From Oscillospiraceae bacterium (GTDB lineage: Bacteria > Bacillota > Clostridia > UMGS1810): a DNA stretch of 64,000 bases. The notes beneath the pieces are model-generated. The model had not been told where the DNA came from and did no database searches. It saw only the letters and a list, made by a program, of their open reading frames with translations. The stretch is from the NCBI GenBank assembly GCA_015069095.1, contig SVJH01000002.1, positions 71,650-135,649 of the forward strand, given 5' to 3'. Positions 50,961-58,696 of the stretch are shown one piece after another (the first letter of the stretch is position 1; each line of letters starts with the position of its first letter). Position numbers and translations under genes: made by a program.

Positions 50961-51551
50961 ATGAAATTTTGTTCAACATGTGGCAATCAAATTGCCGACG
51001 GAGTAAAAACGTGCCCACAATGTGGCGGAAAGCAAAAAGCATCTAAAACAAAGAAACTTGTTATATGGTGTTGTGCTGCGGTAGTAACAGCAGTCGTACT
51101 GATAGTATTGATTGGTTTGGGAATGGTTACAGATGTACAAGATGATTTTATGAATTATCATAATAATATTGTTCGTAGCAACATAAGTGAAAAATTGAAA
51201 GAAATAAGTGGATTAGAAAAAGAAGCTTTTAAAGCAGGTACTGCAGAAGAATTTAAAGAACGTATTGACGAAGATGTATTGCCTTTAGTAAGAGACGTTT
51301 ATGAAATTGCAAAAGATGCAGACATAAAAACAAAAGAAGTAGAAGATGTAAATAAACTTTTGGTATCAGGCTTGGAAAAACTGGAAGAATATTATGAATT
51401 ATATACAGAAGCAGTAGTGGAAAGAGACGAAGATAAGTTAAAAGAATCCGAAGAATTAAAAGAAAGTTTTCAAAAAGACATTGCCGACTGGGAAGAAAAA
51501 CATAAAGACTTAATGGATGAATACGGTATGGAATTGGAATACAAAGACTAA
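50961..51551 (+). CDS. Zinc-ribbon single-pass membrane protein
   Basis: A 196-residue protein. The N-terminal zinc ribbon is CSTCGNQIADGVKTCPQC (Cys4), followed by a Lys-rich linker, one membrane helix at about residues 33-55 (LVIWCCAAVVTAVVLIVLIGLG), and a highly charged helical, probably extracytoplasmic domain (KEISGLEKEAFKAG... EYYELYTEAVVERDEDKLKES). AAGGAGG precedes the ATG. It is controlled by the two-operator promoter and the divergent XRE protein. Proteins with this layout are common in Firmicutes, but their role is unknown; envelope sensing is a reasonable guess only. Confidence 0.85.
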   Translation: MKFCSTCGNQIADGVKTCPQCGGKQKASKTKKLVIWCCAAVVTAVVLIVLIGLGMVTDVQDDFMNYHNNIVRSNISEKLKEISGLEKEAFKAGTAEEFKERIDEDVLPLVRDVYEIAKDADIKTKEVEDVNKLLVSGLEKLEEYYELYTEAVVERDEDKLKESEELKESFQKDIADWEEKHKDLMDEYGMELEYKD

Positions 51552-51591
51552 TAATTCCCACACCAAAGAGTACAAATTAGAGTTAAGGTTA

Positions 51592-51712
51592 AACCCGAGT
51601 GAATTTCACTCGGGTTTTTTGTTGGTTTAAATATTGTGGGCGAGGATAAAAAAGGGCCCCTACAATATGCTATAATGATATTTTCGTAGGGGAGGGTCTC
51701 TGTGCCCTCCCG
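51592..51712. repeat. CCGAGTGA terminator joined to a GTAGGGG-type repeat
   Basis: Stem AACCCGAGTGA/TCACTCGGGTT (51592-51616) with TTTTTT, then TTGGTTTAAATATTGTGGGCGAGG. Further on, GTAGGGGAGGGTC and GCCCTCCCG form a hairpin (51686-51712). The terminator plus the TTGGTTTAAATATTGT linker recurs at 52141-52184. Confidence 0.75.
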
Positions 51713-51714
51713 TT

Positions 51715-51900
51715 TTATTCTATTCTAAGCATTTTCTTTTCTTCGTCGCTAAGGCAAAGGCGTAAATAATCACATTCGTTGCAACAGCATTCTATTATAT
51801 TTCCGTTTTCATCATAATGCTTGCCGTTTCCAAGACAATCTTTACCTTCGTTTCCAGGTGTTAATTTTATGCCTGTTATATCTATAAATTCATTTGCCAT
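51715..51900 (-). CDS. Cys-rich mini-protein, probably metal-binding
   Basis: A 61-residue protein with five cysteines in CLGNGKHYDENGNIIECCCNECDYLRLC plus one His, a compact arrangement suggestive of a zinc or iron-sulfur site. The N-terminus ANEFIDITGIKLTPGNEGKDC is, from memory, widely conserved among clostridial hypothetical proteins, but I know no function. The ATG at 51900 follows GGGGGAG; an upstream in-frame start would lie in the preceding terminator. A structured RNA with its own promoter and terminator ends 18 bases upstream in the same direction, so expression may depend on readthrough. Confidence 0.8.
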   Translation of the reverse strand: MANEFIDITGIKLTPGNEGKDCLGNGKHYDENGNIIECCCNECDYLRLCLSDEEKKMLRIE

Positions 51901-51911
51901 ACTAAACTCCC

Positions 51912-52080
51912 CCAAAATAAAAAAGTGCACCAACTAAAGTCAGTGCACAAAAAACACATAACTCTAATTGCTGCGACACAACTTTTGACAAACTACAAGA
52001 GAACGCCAAAATAGAGAATGTGTTTTTAACAAAATAAAAACACTTCCCTTGTAGAATGTCTAATATTAAGTTGTGTCGCA
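51912..52080 (-). ncRNA. Putative structured RNA or attenuator leader
   Basis: On the minus strand, transcription from the promoter at 52086-52114 would start at about 52080, exactly at an outer stem TGCGACACAACTT/AAGTTGTGTCGCA (13 bp, 52068-52080 with 51972-51984). Inside lies GACA-TT-CTACAAG/CTTGTAG-TT-TGTC (52048-52060 with 51987-51999). A terminal hairpin GTGTTTTT/AAAAACAC (52020-52043) follows. A separate terminator stem (GTGCAC pair, 51925-51948) with a T-tract closes the unit. It matches no RNA family I can name. It could be a free small RNA or a riboswitch-like attenuator for the Cys-rich gene. Confidence 0.65.
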
Positions 52081-52085
52081 AGTAT

Positions 52086-52114
52086 AGTATAGCATTTTTA
52101 GTTGTGTTTTACAA
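52086..52114 (-). promoter_or_regulatory. Promoter of the putative structured RNA
   Basis: Minus-strand TTGTAA (52109-52114), 17-bp spacer, TATACT (52086-52091). Confidence 0.6.
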
Positions 52115-52140
52115 GTATTTTTTGTATTTTAAACAAAATG

Positions 52141-52254
52141 CCCAAGTGAAATTCACTCGGTTTTTTATTGGTTTAAATATTGTAGGGGAGGGTCTCTGCG
52201 CCCTCCCGCTTTTATTTATATAAAAATGCCCAAGTGAAATTCACTCGGGCATTT
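52141..52254. repeat. GTAGGGG-type repeat bracketed by two copies of a terminator
   Basis: CCAAGTGAAATTCACTCGG with T-tract (52141-52166), linker TTGGTTTAAATATTGT, hairpin GGGGAGGG/CCCTCCC (52182-52208), then AAATGCC-CAAGTGAAATTCACTC-GGGCATTT (52224-52254). The sequence AAAATGCCCAAGTGAAATTC is repeated on both sides. The last stem terminates glpP. Confidence 0.8.
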
Positions 52255-52258
52255 CTTA

Positions 52259-52792
52259 TTATTTCCAAAATTCTTCTTTTGCGGTAGACACAGCATGTGC
52301 GCCGCTATTTATTGCAATTTCAATCTCACTAAGTGTCTCTATAAGTCCGCCTGCTATAATTGGCATACTTACAAGACCATTTAATCTCTCTATAACTTTT
52401 GTCGCAATACCCGGCATAATTTCAATCATATCGGGTTTTGACGATTTTATGGTTTCAATTGTTGTTAAAACCGATTTTGAATCTACCGCAAAAAATCTTT
52501 GTACTGTAAAAAGTTTTTCTTCGCGTGCGGCTTTTATAAGGTTTGCTCTTGTGCTTATTATTCCGTCTACTCCAAGTCGTTTTGCAAACTTGATTCCGCT
52601 TTTATCTTTGCCTATTCCTTCTGTTAAATCCAAATGAATAAATATTTTTTTACCTTTTGCGTGCGCTTTTTTTATTGTATCAAAAAGCGTGTTAACATCG
52701 GGACTTAAATGAAATATAATTTCGACATTTGAATTTACGGCAGTTATAAAATCTTTTTCATCTCTTACTGCGGCAATAACGGAAAAAGCCAT
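52259..52792 (-). CDS. glpP: Glycerol-3-phosphate-responsive antiterminator GlpP
   Basis: A 177-residue TIM-barrel-like RNA-binding protein. When bound to glycerol 3-phosphate it lets RNA polymerase read through leader terminators of glycerol genes. Family landmarks: IFIHLDLTEGIGKDKSGIKFAKRLGVDGIISTRANLIKAA, LFTVQRFFAVDS, DMIEIMPGIATKVI and PIIAGGLIETLSEIEIAINSGAHAVSTA. It lies at the end of the operon it probably controls, whose leader contains a terminator at 55892. Confidence 0.95.
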   Translation of the reverse strand: MAFSVIAAVRDEKDFITAVNSNVEIIFHLSPDVNTLFDTIKKAHAKGKKIFIHLDLTEGIGKDKSGIKFAKRLGVDGIISTRANLIKAAREEKLFTVQRFFAVDSKSVLTTIETIKSSKPDMIEIMPGIATKVIERLNGLVSMPIIAGGLIETLSEIEIAINSGAHAVSTAKEEFWK

Positions 52793-52810
52793 AAAAACAC
52801 TCCTTAAAAA

Positions 52811-53155
52811 TTACTTCGCATTTGATGTTGCAACAATATTTGCACCAAATACATCTTCAATTATAACATCTCCGATGTTTATTGGCAAGCACGCTTTTTT
52901 AGCATTTATAATCTTCATACATTCAAAAATTTTATCTTTTGCAATCGGTCTGTCTGTTTTTACGCAAACAAGTGAGCCGTCTTCACATTTTATTGTAGAT
53001 GTAATTGTTCTTGTAGGAGAAGTACATTCTGTTTCGGCATAAACCTTTCCTCTTGGGCAGGTGTTACCTGTAACAGAAACAACTTTATCATTTTCAAGTG
53101 TAACTTCAAGGTCGCATCCAAGCGGACAAACTATACATGTAAAACATTTTTTCAT
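52811..53155 (-). CDS. DUF1667 Cys-rich protein
   Basis: A 114-residue protein of the DUF1667 family, with the N-terminal cluster CFTCIVCPLGCDLEV and CPRGKVYAETEC. These cysteines probably bind an iron-sulfur cluster or zinc. The family is almost always encoded beside GlpA/GlpB-like flavoproteins in Firmicutes, as here (five bases from the upstream FAD gene), and is thought to be the third, electron-transferring component replacing GlpC. That role is inferred from context. Confidence 0.9.
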   Translation of the reverse strand: MKKCFTCIVCPLGCDLEVTLENDKVVSVTGNTCPRGKVYAETECTSPTRTITSTIKCEDGSLVCVKTDRPIAKDKIFECMKIINAKKACLPINIGDVIIEDVFGANIVATSNAK

Positions 53156-53160
53156 TTTTA

Positions 53161-54393
53161 TTACACCTCCAACATAAATTCAAGTTCTTTTGCGCCCAAA
53201 ATCATATCTTTTGTAACTGTAACAGTTTCCATTTCGCCGGGTGCAACTTTAACTTTTTTCTTAGAATAAACTTCTTCTCCGTCTTTTAACACTTTTACCT
53301 TGCAGTTTTTGTAAACATCTGCTACTCTAAAATACACTTTGCAATCTTTGTTTTCAGTAATAATCTGAGGAACTGTGTATCTTATTTTTCCATCTGTTTT
53401 AAGTGTAACGTTTACTTTTTCTTTACTTTTTCCTAAAATGTAGTCTGCAGCGCTTATTCCTGCAATTTCTGCTTCTTCTGAAACAAAATCAACAAGGTCG
53501 TGAACGTGAAGCACATTTCCGCAGGCAAATATACCTTCAATTTCGGTTTGTCTTCCTTGGTCAACTTTTGCGCCGTTTGTAATGCGGTCAAGACCAATCC
53601 CTGCTGAAAGTGTAAGTTCATTTTCAGGAATAAGACCAACAGATAATAAAAGTGTATCGCATTTTATAAATTCTTTTGTTTCTTCAATTGGACGTCTGTT
53701 TTCGTCAACTTTTGCAATAGTAACACCTTCAAGGCGCTCTTTTCCGTGAATTTCAACTACTGTGTGGCTAAGTTTTAGCGGAATGTCAAAATCGTTTAAG
53801 CACTGCTGAATGTTTCTTGCAAGACCGCCGGAGTATGGCATAAGTTCGCAAACCGCTTTAACGCGCGCTCCTTCAAGTGTCATTCTTCTTGCCATAATAA
53901 GACCAATATCGCCGGAGCCAAGTATTACAACTTCCTTTCCAGGCATATAGCCTTTCATATTAACAAATTTTTGTGCTGTACCTGCGCTGAAAATACCTGC
54001 AGGTCTTGTTCCTGCAATGTTTAGCGCACCCTTTGGTCTTTCTCTGCATCCCATAGCAAGAATAATTGCTTTTGCTTCTATTTTAATAATTCCTTCGTCT
54101 TCGTTTGTTGCTGTGATAACTTTATCTTTTGAAATATCAAGCACCATTGTGTTTAGTTTAAATGGAATATTAAGTTCTCTTACTCTTTTTTCGTATTTCC
54201 ACGCGTATTCAGGACCTGTAAGTTCTTCTTTGAATTTATGAAGACCAAATCCGTTATGAATACACTGCTGAAGTATTCCGCCAAGTGATGAATCTCTTTC
54301 TAAAATAAGGATATCTTTAATACCACTTTCGTAAGCCGCAACAGCTGCACTCATTCCTGCAGGACCGCCGCCGATTATAACTAAATCAGTCAT
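53161..54393 (-). CDS. FAD-dependent pyridine-nucleotide-type oxidoreductase of the glycerol cluster
   Basis: A 410-residue flavoprotein. The N-terminal FAD dinucleotide motif is VIIGGGPAGMSAA (5-17), a second NAD(P) motif reads VVILGSGDIGLIMARRM, and the FAD-anchoring ATG-like segment is IEGIFACGNVLHVHDLVDFV. It also contains CIHNGFGLHKF, typical of this subgroup. Found between the GlpA-like protein and DUF1667 and translated with them (one to five bases apart), it probably passes electrons from glycerol 3-phosphate oxidation to a carrier. The subunit assignment is from context. Confidence 0.9.
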   Translation of the reverse strand: MTDLVIIGGGPAGMSAAVAAYESGIKDILILERDSSLGGILQQCIHNGFGLHKFKEELTGPEYAWKYEKRVRELNIPFKLNTMVLDISKDKVITATNEDEGIIKIEAKAIILAMGCRERPKGALNIAGTRPAGIFSAGTAQKFVNMKGYMPGKEVVILGSGDIGLIMARRMTLEGARVKAVCELMPYSGGLARNIQQCLNDFDIPLKLSHTVVEIHGKERLEGVTIAKVDENRRPIEETKEFIKCDTLLLSVGLIPENELTLSAGIGLDRITNGAKVDQGRQTEIEGIFACGNVLHVHDLVDFVSEEAEIAGISAADYILGKSKEKVNVTLKTDGKIRYTVPQIITENKDCKVYFRVADVYKNCKVKVLKDGEEVYSKKKVKVAPGEMETVTVTKDMILGAKELEFMLEV

Positions 54394-54394
54394 A

Positions 54395-55828
54395 TTATTT
54401 ATCCTCCTTTGTTTTAGATACGTTTACTAAAGAGTTTCCACCCATTTTTGTAACTTCTTCGTATTTTATACCAAGTTCTTTTGCTAAAAGTTCAACAATG
54501 TAAGGCATACAGAAACCGCCCTGACATCTTCCCATCTGTGCTCTTGTACGTCTTTTTACGCCGTCAAGATCAAGCGGTTTTGGATTAGTTCTTATTGCTT
54601 CTTTAATTTCGCCTTCTGTAACAGTTTCGCATCTGCAAATAATTTTTCCAAACGATTTATCTTTTTTAATTATTTCATTTTTTTCCTCAATGCTTGCTTC
54701 TTTAAAGTAATGCATTGGTTTTCTTTCTGGATTGTAATTTTCTTTTTTGTTTAATGTAAGACCTAATTCTTTGAGCATATCGGCAATATGAAGACCAATT
54801 GCAGGGGCACTTGTAAGACCTGGAGATTCAATTCCTGCAACGTTTATAAAGTTTTCTTTAGGAGAGTTTATAATAAAATCGCCAATATCTGACGCAGCAC
54901 GAAGTCCGCAGAAAGATGTGATTGATTTATTAAACGGAACAGAAGGTACATCTTCAAGTGTTTCTTTAATAATTTTAGAAAAACCTTCGCTTGTAGTTGT
55001 ATTATCGTTTTTGTCTTCCATATCAACCGATGTAGGACCTGTTAAAAGGTTTCCGTCAACTGTTGGAGAAACAAGTATTCCTTTACCCATTTTTGATGGA
55101 GTTCTAAATATAGTGTGCGACACAATTGAACCACATTCTTTATCGAGTAGTATGTATTCTCCGCGTCTTGGGTGGATTTTAAAAGAGTTATCTCCAACCA
55201 TAGATGCAATTTCATCTGCAAAAAGACCTGCTGCGTTTACAACATATTTTGCAAATACTTTTTCGTTTTCTGATTTTATTTCATAACTGTCATCTTTTTT
55301 TGTAATGCTTAAAACTTTAAAGTTTCTTTTAAGTTCTGCGCCATTGTCCATAGCGTTACCGATTGCGGCAACTGTAAGTTCGTAAGGGCAAACAATAGCA
55401 CCTGTCGGAGCGTAAAGTGCGCAAGTTACGTTGTCAGATATGTTAGGTTCTATCTTTTTAACGCCCTCTTTGTCTAAAATTTCAAGGCGTTCTACGCCGT
55501 TTTTAATTCCACGCTCGTAAAGTTCTTTAACAGTTTTTTCGTCTTCTTCGTTAAAGCCGATAACCAAAGAACCGTTGTTTTTGTATTTTACACCAAGCTG
55601 GGCGCAAACTTTTGCCATCATTTTTGAGCCAAGCACGTTAAACTTTGCTTTGTTTGAGCCTTCTTTAGCATCAAAACCTGCGTGAACAATTGCAGAGTTT
55701 GCTTTTGTTGCACCCATTGCAACATCGTTTTCTTTTTCCAAAATTACGATTTTCAAATCGTATGCACTAAGTGTTCTTGCAATTAAACCGCCTGTAACAC
55801 CTGCGCCGATAACAGCAACATCGTACAT
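54395..55828 (-). CDS. GlpA-like FAD-dependent glycerol-3-phosphate dehydrogenase with BFD-type iron-sulfur tail
   Basis: A 477-residue flavoprotein of the DAO/GlpA family. The FAD motif is VIGAGVTGGLIARTLS (6-21), with MGATKANSAIVHAGFD and the HPRRGEYILLD substrate-domain segment. The C-terminal bacterioferritin-associated-ferredoxin-like domain has four cysteines (CRCETVTEGEI... MGRCQGGFC) for a 2Fe-2S cluster. It is the first gene of a glycerol operon followed by the second FAD enzyme, DUF1667 and glpP. A promoter and leader terminator upstream indicate GlpP-type antitermination. Confidence 0.92.
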   Translation of the reverse strand: MYDVAVIGAGVTGGLIARTLSAYDLKIVILEKENDVAMGATKANSAIVHAGFDAKEGSNKAKFNVLGSKMMAKVCAQLGVKYKNNGSLVIGFNEEDEKTVKELYERGIKNGVERLEILDKEGVKKIEPNISDNVTCALYAPTGAIVCPYELTVAAIGNAMDNGAELKRNFKVLSITKKDDSYEIKSENEKVFAKYVVNAAGLFADEIASMVGDNSFKIHPRRGEYILLDKECGSIVSHTIFRTPSKMGKGILVSPTVDGNLLTGPTSVDMEDKNDNTTTSEGFSKIIKETLEDVPSVPFNKSITSFCGLRAASDIGDFIINSPKENFINVAGIESPGLTSAPAIGLHIADMLKELGLTLNKKENYNPERKPMHYFKEASIEEKNEIIKKDKSFGKIICRCETVTEGEIKEAIRTNPKPLDLDGVKRRTRAQMGRCQGGFCMPYIVELLAKELGIKYEEVTKMGGNSLVNVSKTKEDK

Positions 55829-55891
55829 TTTAATTACTCCTTTTTAAAAAGATTTATACATATTATAAAATAAAAAAAGACATAACAAAAT

Positions 55892-55908
55892 AAAGGGCAA
55901 GTCCCTTT
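55892..55908 (-). terminator. Leader terminator of the glycerol operon (GlpP target candidate)
   Basis: AAAGGGACTTGCCCTTT followed by ATTTTG on the minus strand, between promoter and first gene. GlpP-regulated genes carry such a leader terminator. Confidence 0.7.
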
Positions 55909-55943
55909 ACTTTGATACGTCTCCAAATCTCTGTATCTTAATA

Positions 55944-55972
55944 ATTCTAATACTTTTGACTTATTTTGTCAA
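55944..55972 (-). promoter_or_regulatory. Promoter of the glycerol operon
   Basis: Minus-strand TTGACA (55967-55972), 17-bp spacer, TAGAAT (55944-55949). TTGAC and GTCAA form an inverted repeat over the -35, a possible second control site. Confidence 0.85.
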
Positions 55973-56017
55973 GATTTATTTTCTATGATATAATTTTCGT
56001 TGAAAATGCACTTTTAA

Positions 56018-56045
56018 AAGGCTCCCTTGTGTAAAGGGAGGCTTC
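56018..56045. repeat. CCTTGTGTAAAGG-type repeat
   Basis: AGGCTCCCTTGTGTAAAGGG and AGGC, the short form of the repeat family at 26851 and 36908. No other feature is seen between it and the epimerase gene. Confidence 0.7.
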
Positions 56046-56114
56046 AAAAGATTACATACCAACCTTAAAATCTCTTGAAATTTATATTAAAGATTCGTTT
56101 CACAAAAAATCAAA

Positions 56115-57389
56115 TTATTTATTTTCAAGTCTGTCAATTATCTCAAAGCACATTCTTGTATTGTGATAACAACAGTGCCAAGGCGAAATTTTGCAAATAT
56201 AATTATAATTTGGTTCTTTATTATGCTTTTCCATATGAATTTTCCTCATATATTCTGTAAGAGGAGGATACCAAAAAAATCCCTTCCAGCAACCGTTTTT
56301 TTCGTCTATTATCTGCTCTTTTGCCGCATTCCAAATTTTAAGGCAAATTTTGTAATAAAAGTAATCGCCTGTTACTTCATACACATTAAAATATCCAAGT
56401 ATTGCTTCGGCATATGACCACCAATCACGGCCGTATTTTTTCCAGATATCATCTTCATATAAAGTGCCCATTCCCACTTTAACAGAATAATTTTTGTCTA
56501 TGCCTACCTCAATTACTTTTTTTGCTATTCTTATTGCAAGGTCATAAGATTTTTGCAAATATTTTTTATCGCCTATAGCCTGTGCGCATTTAATAATAAG
56601 CCAACTTGTTTCGATATCGTGTCCTGGCGAAAAAGCATCGTAATTGCAGGTATAATCGTCATCAAAAAACATTTTGAGTGCGTCTTTTTTATCGGTAAGC
56701 ATTTTGTCAAATATAATATCTAAAACTTCAATTATAGTCTTTTTTACTCTTTCGTCTTTTGTAATTTCATAAAGCGGAGTGAGTGCTTCCATAAAGTGAA
56801 GTGTGGTGTTCATTGTTTTTGTGCAATCTACCGTTTTTGGTGCAAGTGCATATTTTTCGGTTTTTTCCCATTTTTCGTCCATATTTTCAAAAAAACCGCC
56901 GTTTTTATTATCGGTGCATTTTTCGATTATTTTATCGTAAATTTCAAGCGCTTTTTTTAGCGCCTCATCTTCATTAAAAGCGCTGTAAAACGCACAAAGT
57001 CCGTATATTGCAAACGATTCGGAGTAAAGATGTTTATAGCGTTCATGCGGCACTTTATTTATAGTTTCTTCGTAGTCCAAACTCCAGATAACTCCGCCGT
57101 TTTTATTGTCATAAAAATCGTTTATAAGATTATCATAACAAATATATGCGCACTTTTTGTATTCTTCTTTTTTGTACTTTTTGTACGCAGTAGAAAAAAC
57201 CCAAAGAGTTCTTGAGCATAAAATAGAAGTTTTGTTATACGATGTTTTTACTGTGTTTCCTTCTTTGTCATCCGTAACCCAGCCGTAAAGACGGTTGTTT
57301 TTGTAATCGAATGCCTTATCTACCCAATAGCGCAAAATGTTTTCTTTCAGATGTTTATCAAGTTCACACCTAAACTCTTTAAACTTCAT
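56115..57389 (-). CDS. AGE-family (N-acyl-D-glucosamine 2-epimerase/cellobiose epimerase-like) protein
   Basis: A 424-residue (alpha/alpha)6-barrel enzyme. It shows the AGE landmarks RTLWVFSTAYKKYKK, NGGVIWSLDYEE, HLYSESFAIYGLCAFY, NTTLHFMEALTPLYE, FSPGHDIETSWL and ISPWHCCYHNTRMC, including the His/Glu residues used in epimerisation. The substrate is probably a hexosamine or beta-1,4-linked disaccharide, not resolvable here. The ATG at 57389 follows AGAGGTCC; the longer frame overlaps the upstream ftsW/rodA gene. It is 16 bases downstream of that gene, an unexpected partner for a cell-wall polymerase. Confidence 0.9.
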   Translation of the reverse strand: MKFKEFRCELDKHLKENILRYWVDKAFDYKNNRLYGWVTDDKEGNTVKTSYNKTSILCSRTLWVFSTAYKKYKKEEYKKCAYICYDNLINDFYDNKNGGVIWSLDYEETINKVPHERYKHLYSESFAIYGLCAFYSAFNEDEALKKALEIYDKIIEKCTDNKNGGFFENMDEKWEKTEKYALAPKTVDCTKTMNTTLHFMEALTPLYEITKDERVKKTIIEVLDIIFDKMLTDKKDALKMFFDDDYTCNYDAFSPGHDIETSWLIIKCAQAIGDKKYLQKSYDLAIRIAKKVIEVGIDKNYSVKVGMGTLYEDDIWKKYGRDWWSYAEAILGYFNVYEVTGDYFYYKICLKIWNAAKEQIIDEKNGCWKGFFWYPPLTEYMRKIHMEKHNKEPNYNYICKISPWHCCYHNTRMCFEIIDRLENK

Positions 57390-57405
57390 AAAAAGGACCT
57401 CTTTT

Positions 57406-58686
57406 CTATATTCGCCTTTTATCCATACTGGATATGGCAACAAGTATGCCCATGGAAATATAACTTGATAAAAGTGAACTTCCACCGGCGCTTACAAACG
57501 GCAGAGTAATACCCGTTAGAGGGATTAGTTTTATTACACCGCCGACTATTATAAATGTTTGATAAGCAAACATAACAGTTGTAAGTATTGCAAGAGTTTT
57601 ATAAAAATCATTTTTTGTGGTAATTGCAATTTTTACGCCTCTGTAAGCGAATAAAAAGTAAATCATAATAATTGCAACGCCTGCAAAAATACCAAGTTCC
57701 TCACAAATTGCCGCAAATATAAAATCTGATTTTATTGCAGCAATATTTACAGATAAGCCTTCCCAAAGTCCTACGCCAAAATATCCGCCTGATGCTATTG
57801 CGCTAAGTGAACGCACCATATCGTATCCCGCATTAAATGGGTCATCATATGGATTAAGCCATCCTGTTATACGATTTTGAATATGAGAAAATTTTCCCAT
57901 TTTAACAAGTATAACCAGTGCAAAAACAGCCGCTGCAACTATAATAAGATTTATTAAAATGTTACGCCACGAAGGACGAAGCATAAATACAACAGTAAAA
58001 TGAATCATAAGAAATAAAACTGCTGTGCCAAGTTCTCCCTGAAGCACAAAAAATCCTATACACATATAAGTAAAAGCAGTTATTGCAACATCTCTTTTTT
58101 CTATGCCCAAAAACTTTCCGTGTAAATAGTGTAATTCGTCATATTCATTATTCATAAAACATGAAAGAGAAAGAATATACAAAATTTTTATAAATTCCGA
58201 CGGCTGAAGCGTTATCGGTCCTATTTTTATCCAGTTTGTTGCTCCGTTTATTCTTTTTCCGACTATAAGTGTAAATAAAAACAAACCGACAATTAAAAAT
58301 ACATAAAGCCATACAAGTTTATCAAGATTTTTTAAAAATCTTGTAACTATGTATGTCATAAAAAATATTAAAAGCCCGCCAATGTAAAAAAGAATTTGAT
58401 TTTCTCCGCCGCTTTCCGGATTTGCGGGATTTTTATAATCAAGTCTAAGTATCATCACTACACCGATGGTAACAAGTATTGTAACGAGTAAAAACAAATA
58501 AACATCGCCAAGTTTTCCGTAGTTTAATATGCAGTAAACAACAATATTTATTGCACACAAAATAGCCCCTATGTACAAAAATCTTGTATTATACGCACAA
58601 GGAGACGGAGTAAAATATAAAAGTGCAAAACCTAAGATATTTATAAATGTCAAAAGTACTATCGGTTTTAGTCCTTTTTTAAGCAA
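57406..58686 (-). CDS. SEDS-family peptidoglycan glycosyltransferase (FtsW/RodA)
   Basis: A 426-residue membrane protein with about ten to twelve helices that polymerises lipid II with a class B PBP. The SEDS signature segments are GATNWIKIGPITLQPSEFIKI, VLQGELGTAVLFL, NPYDDPFNAGYDMVRSLSAIASGGYFGVG, FIFAAICEELG and LIPLTGITLPFVSAGGSSLLSSYISMGI. It lies 10 bases after an FHA-domain gene, a pairing common in Firmicutes. The class B PBP gene that often follows is missing, replaced by the AGE-family epimerase. FtsW or RodA cannot be decided. Confidence 0.94.
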   Translation of the reverse strand: MLKKGLKPIVLLTFINILGFALLYFTPSPCAYNTRFLYIGAILCAINIVVYCILNYGKLGDVYLFLLVTILVTIGVVMILRLDYKNPANPESGGENQILFYIGGLLIFFMTYIVTRFLKNLDKLVWLYVFLIVGLFLFTLIVGKRINGATNWIKIGPITLQPSEFIKILYILSLSCFMNNEYDELHYLHGKFLGIEKRDVAITAFTYMCIGFFVLQGELGTAVLFLMIHFTVVFMLRPSWRNILINLIIVAAAVFALVILVKMGKFSHIQNRITGWLNPYDDPFNAGYDMVRSLSAIASGGYFGVGLWEGLSVNIAAIKSDFIFAAICEELGIFAGVAIIMIYFLFAYRGVKIAITTKNDFYKTLAILTTVMFAYQTFIIVGGVIKLIPLTGITLPFVSAGGSSLLSSYISMGILVAISSMDKRRI

Positions 58687-58696
58687 TCGTATTCAC

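Noticed and set aside
51912-52080. 6S RNA
   Set aside because: The hairpin lacks the large central bubble that imitates an open promoter, and the outer stem is too short for that class.
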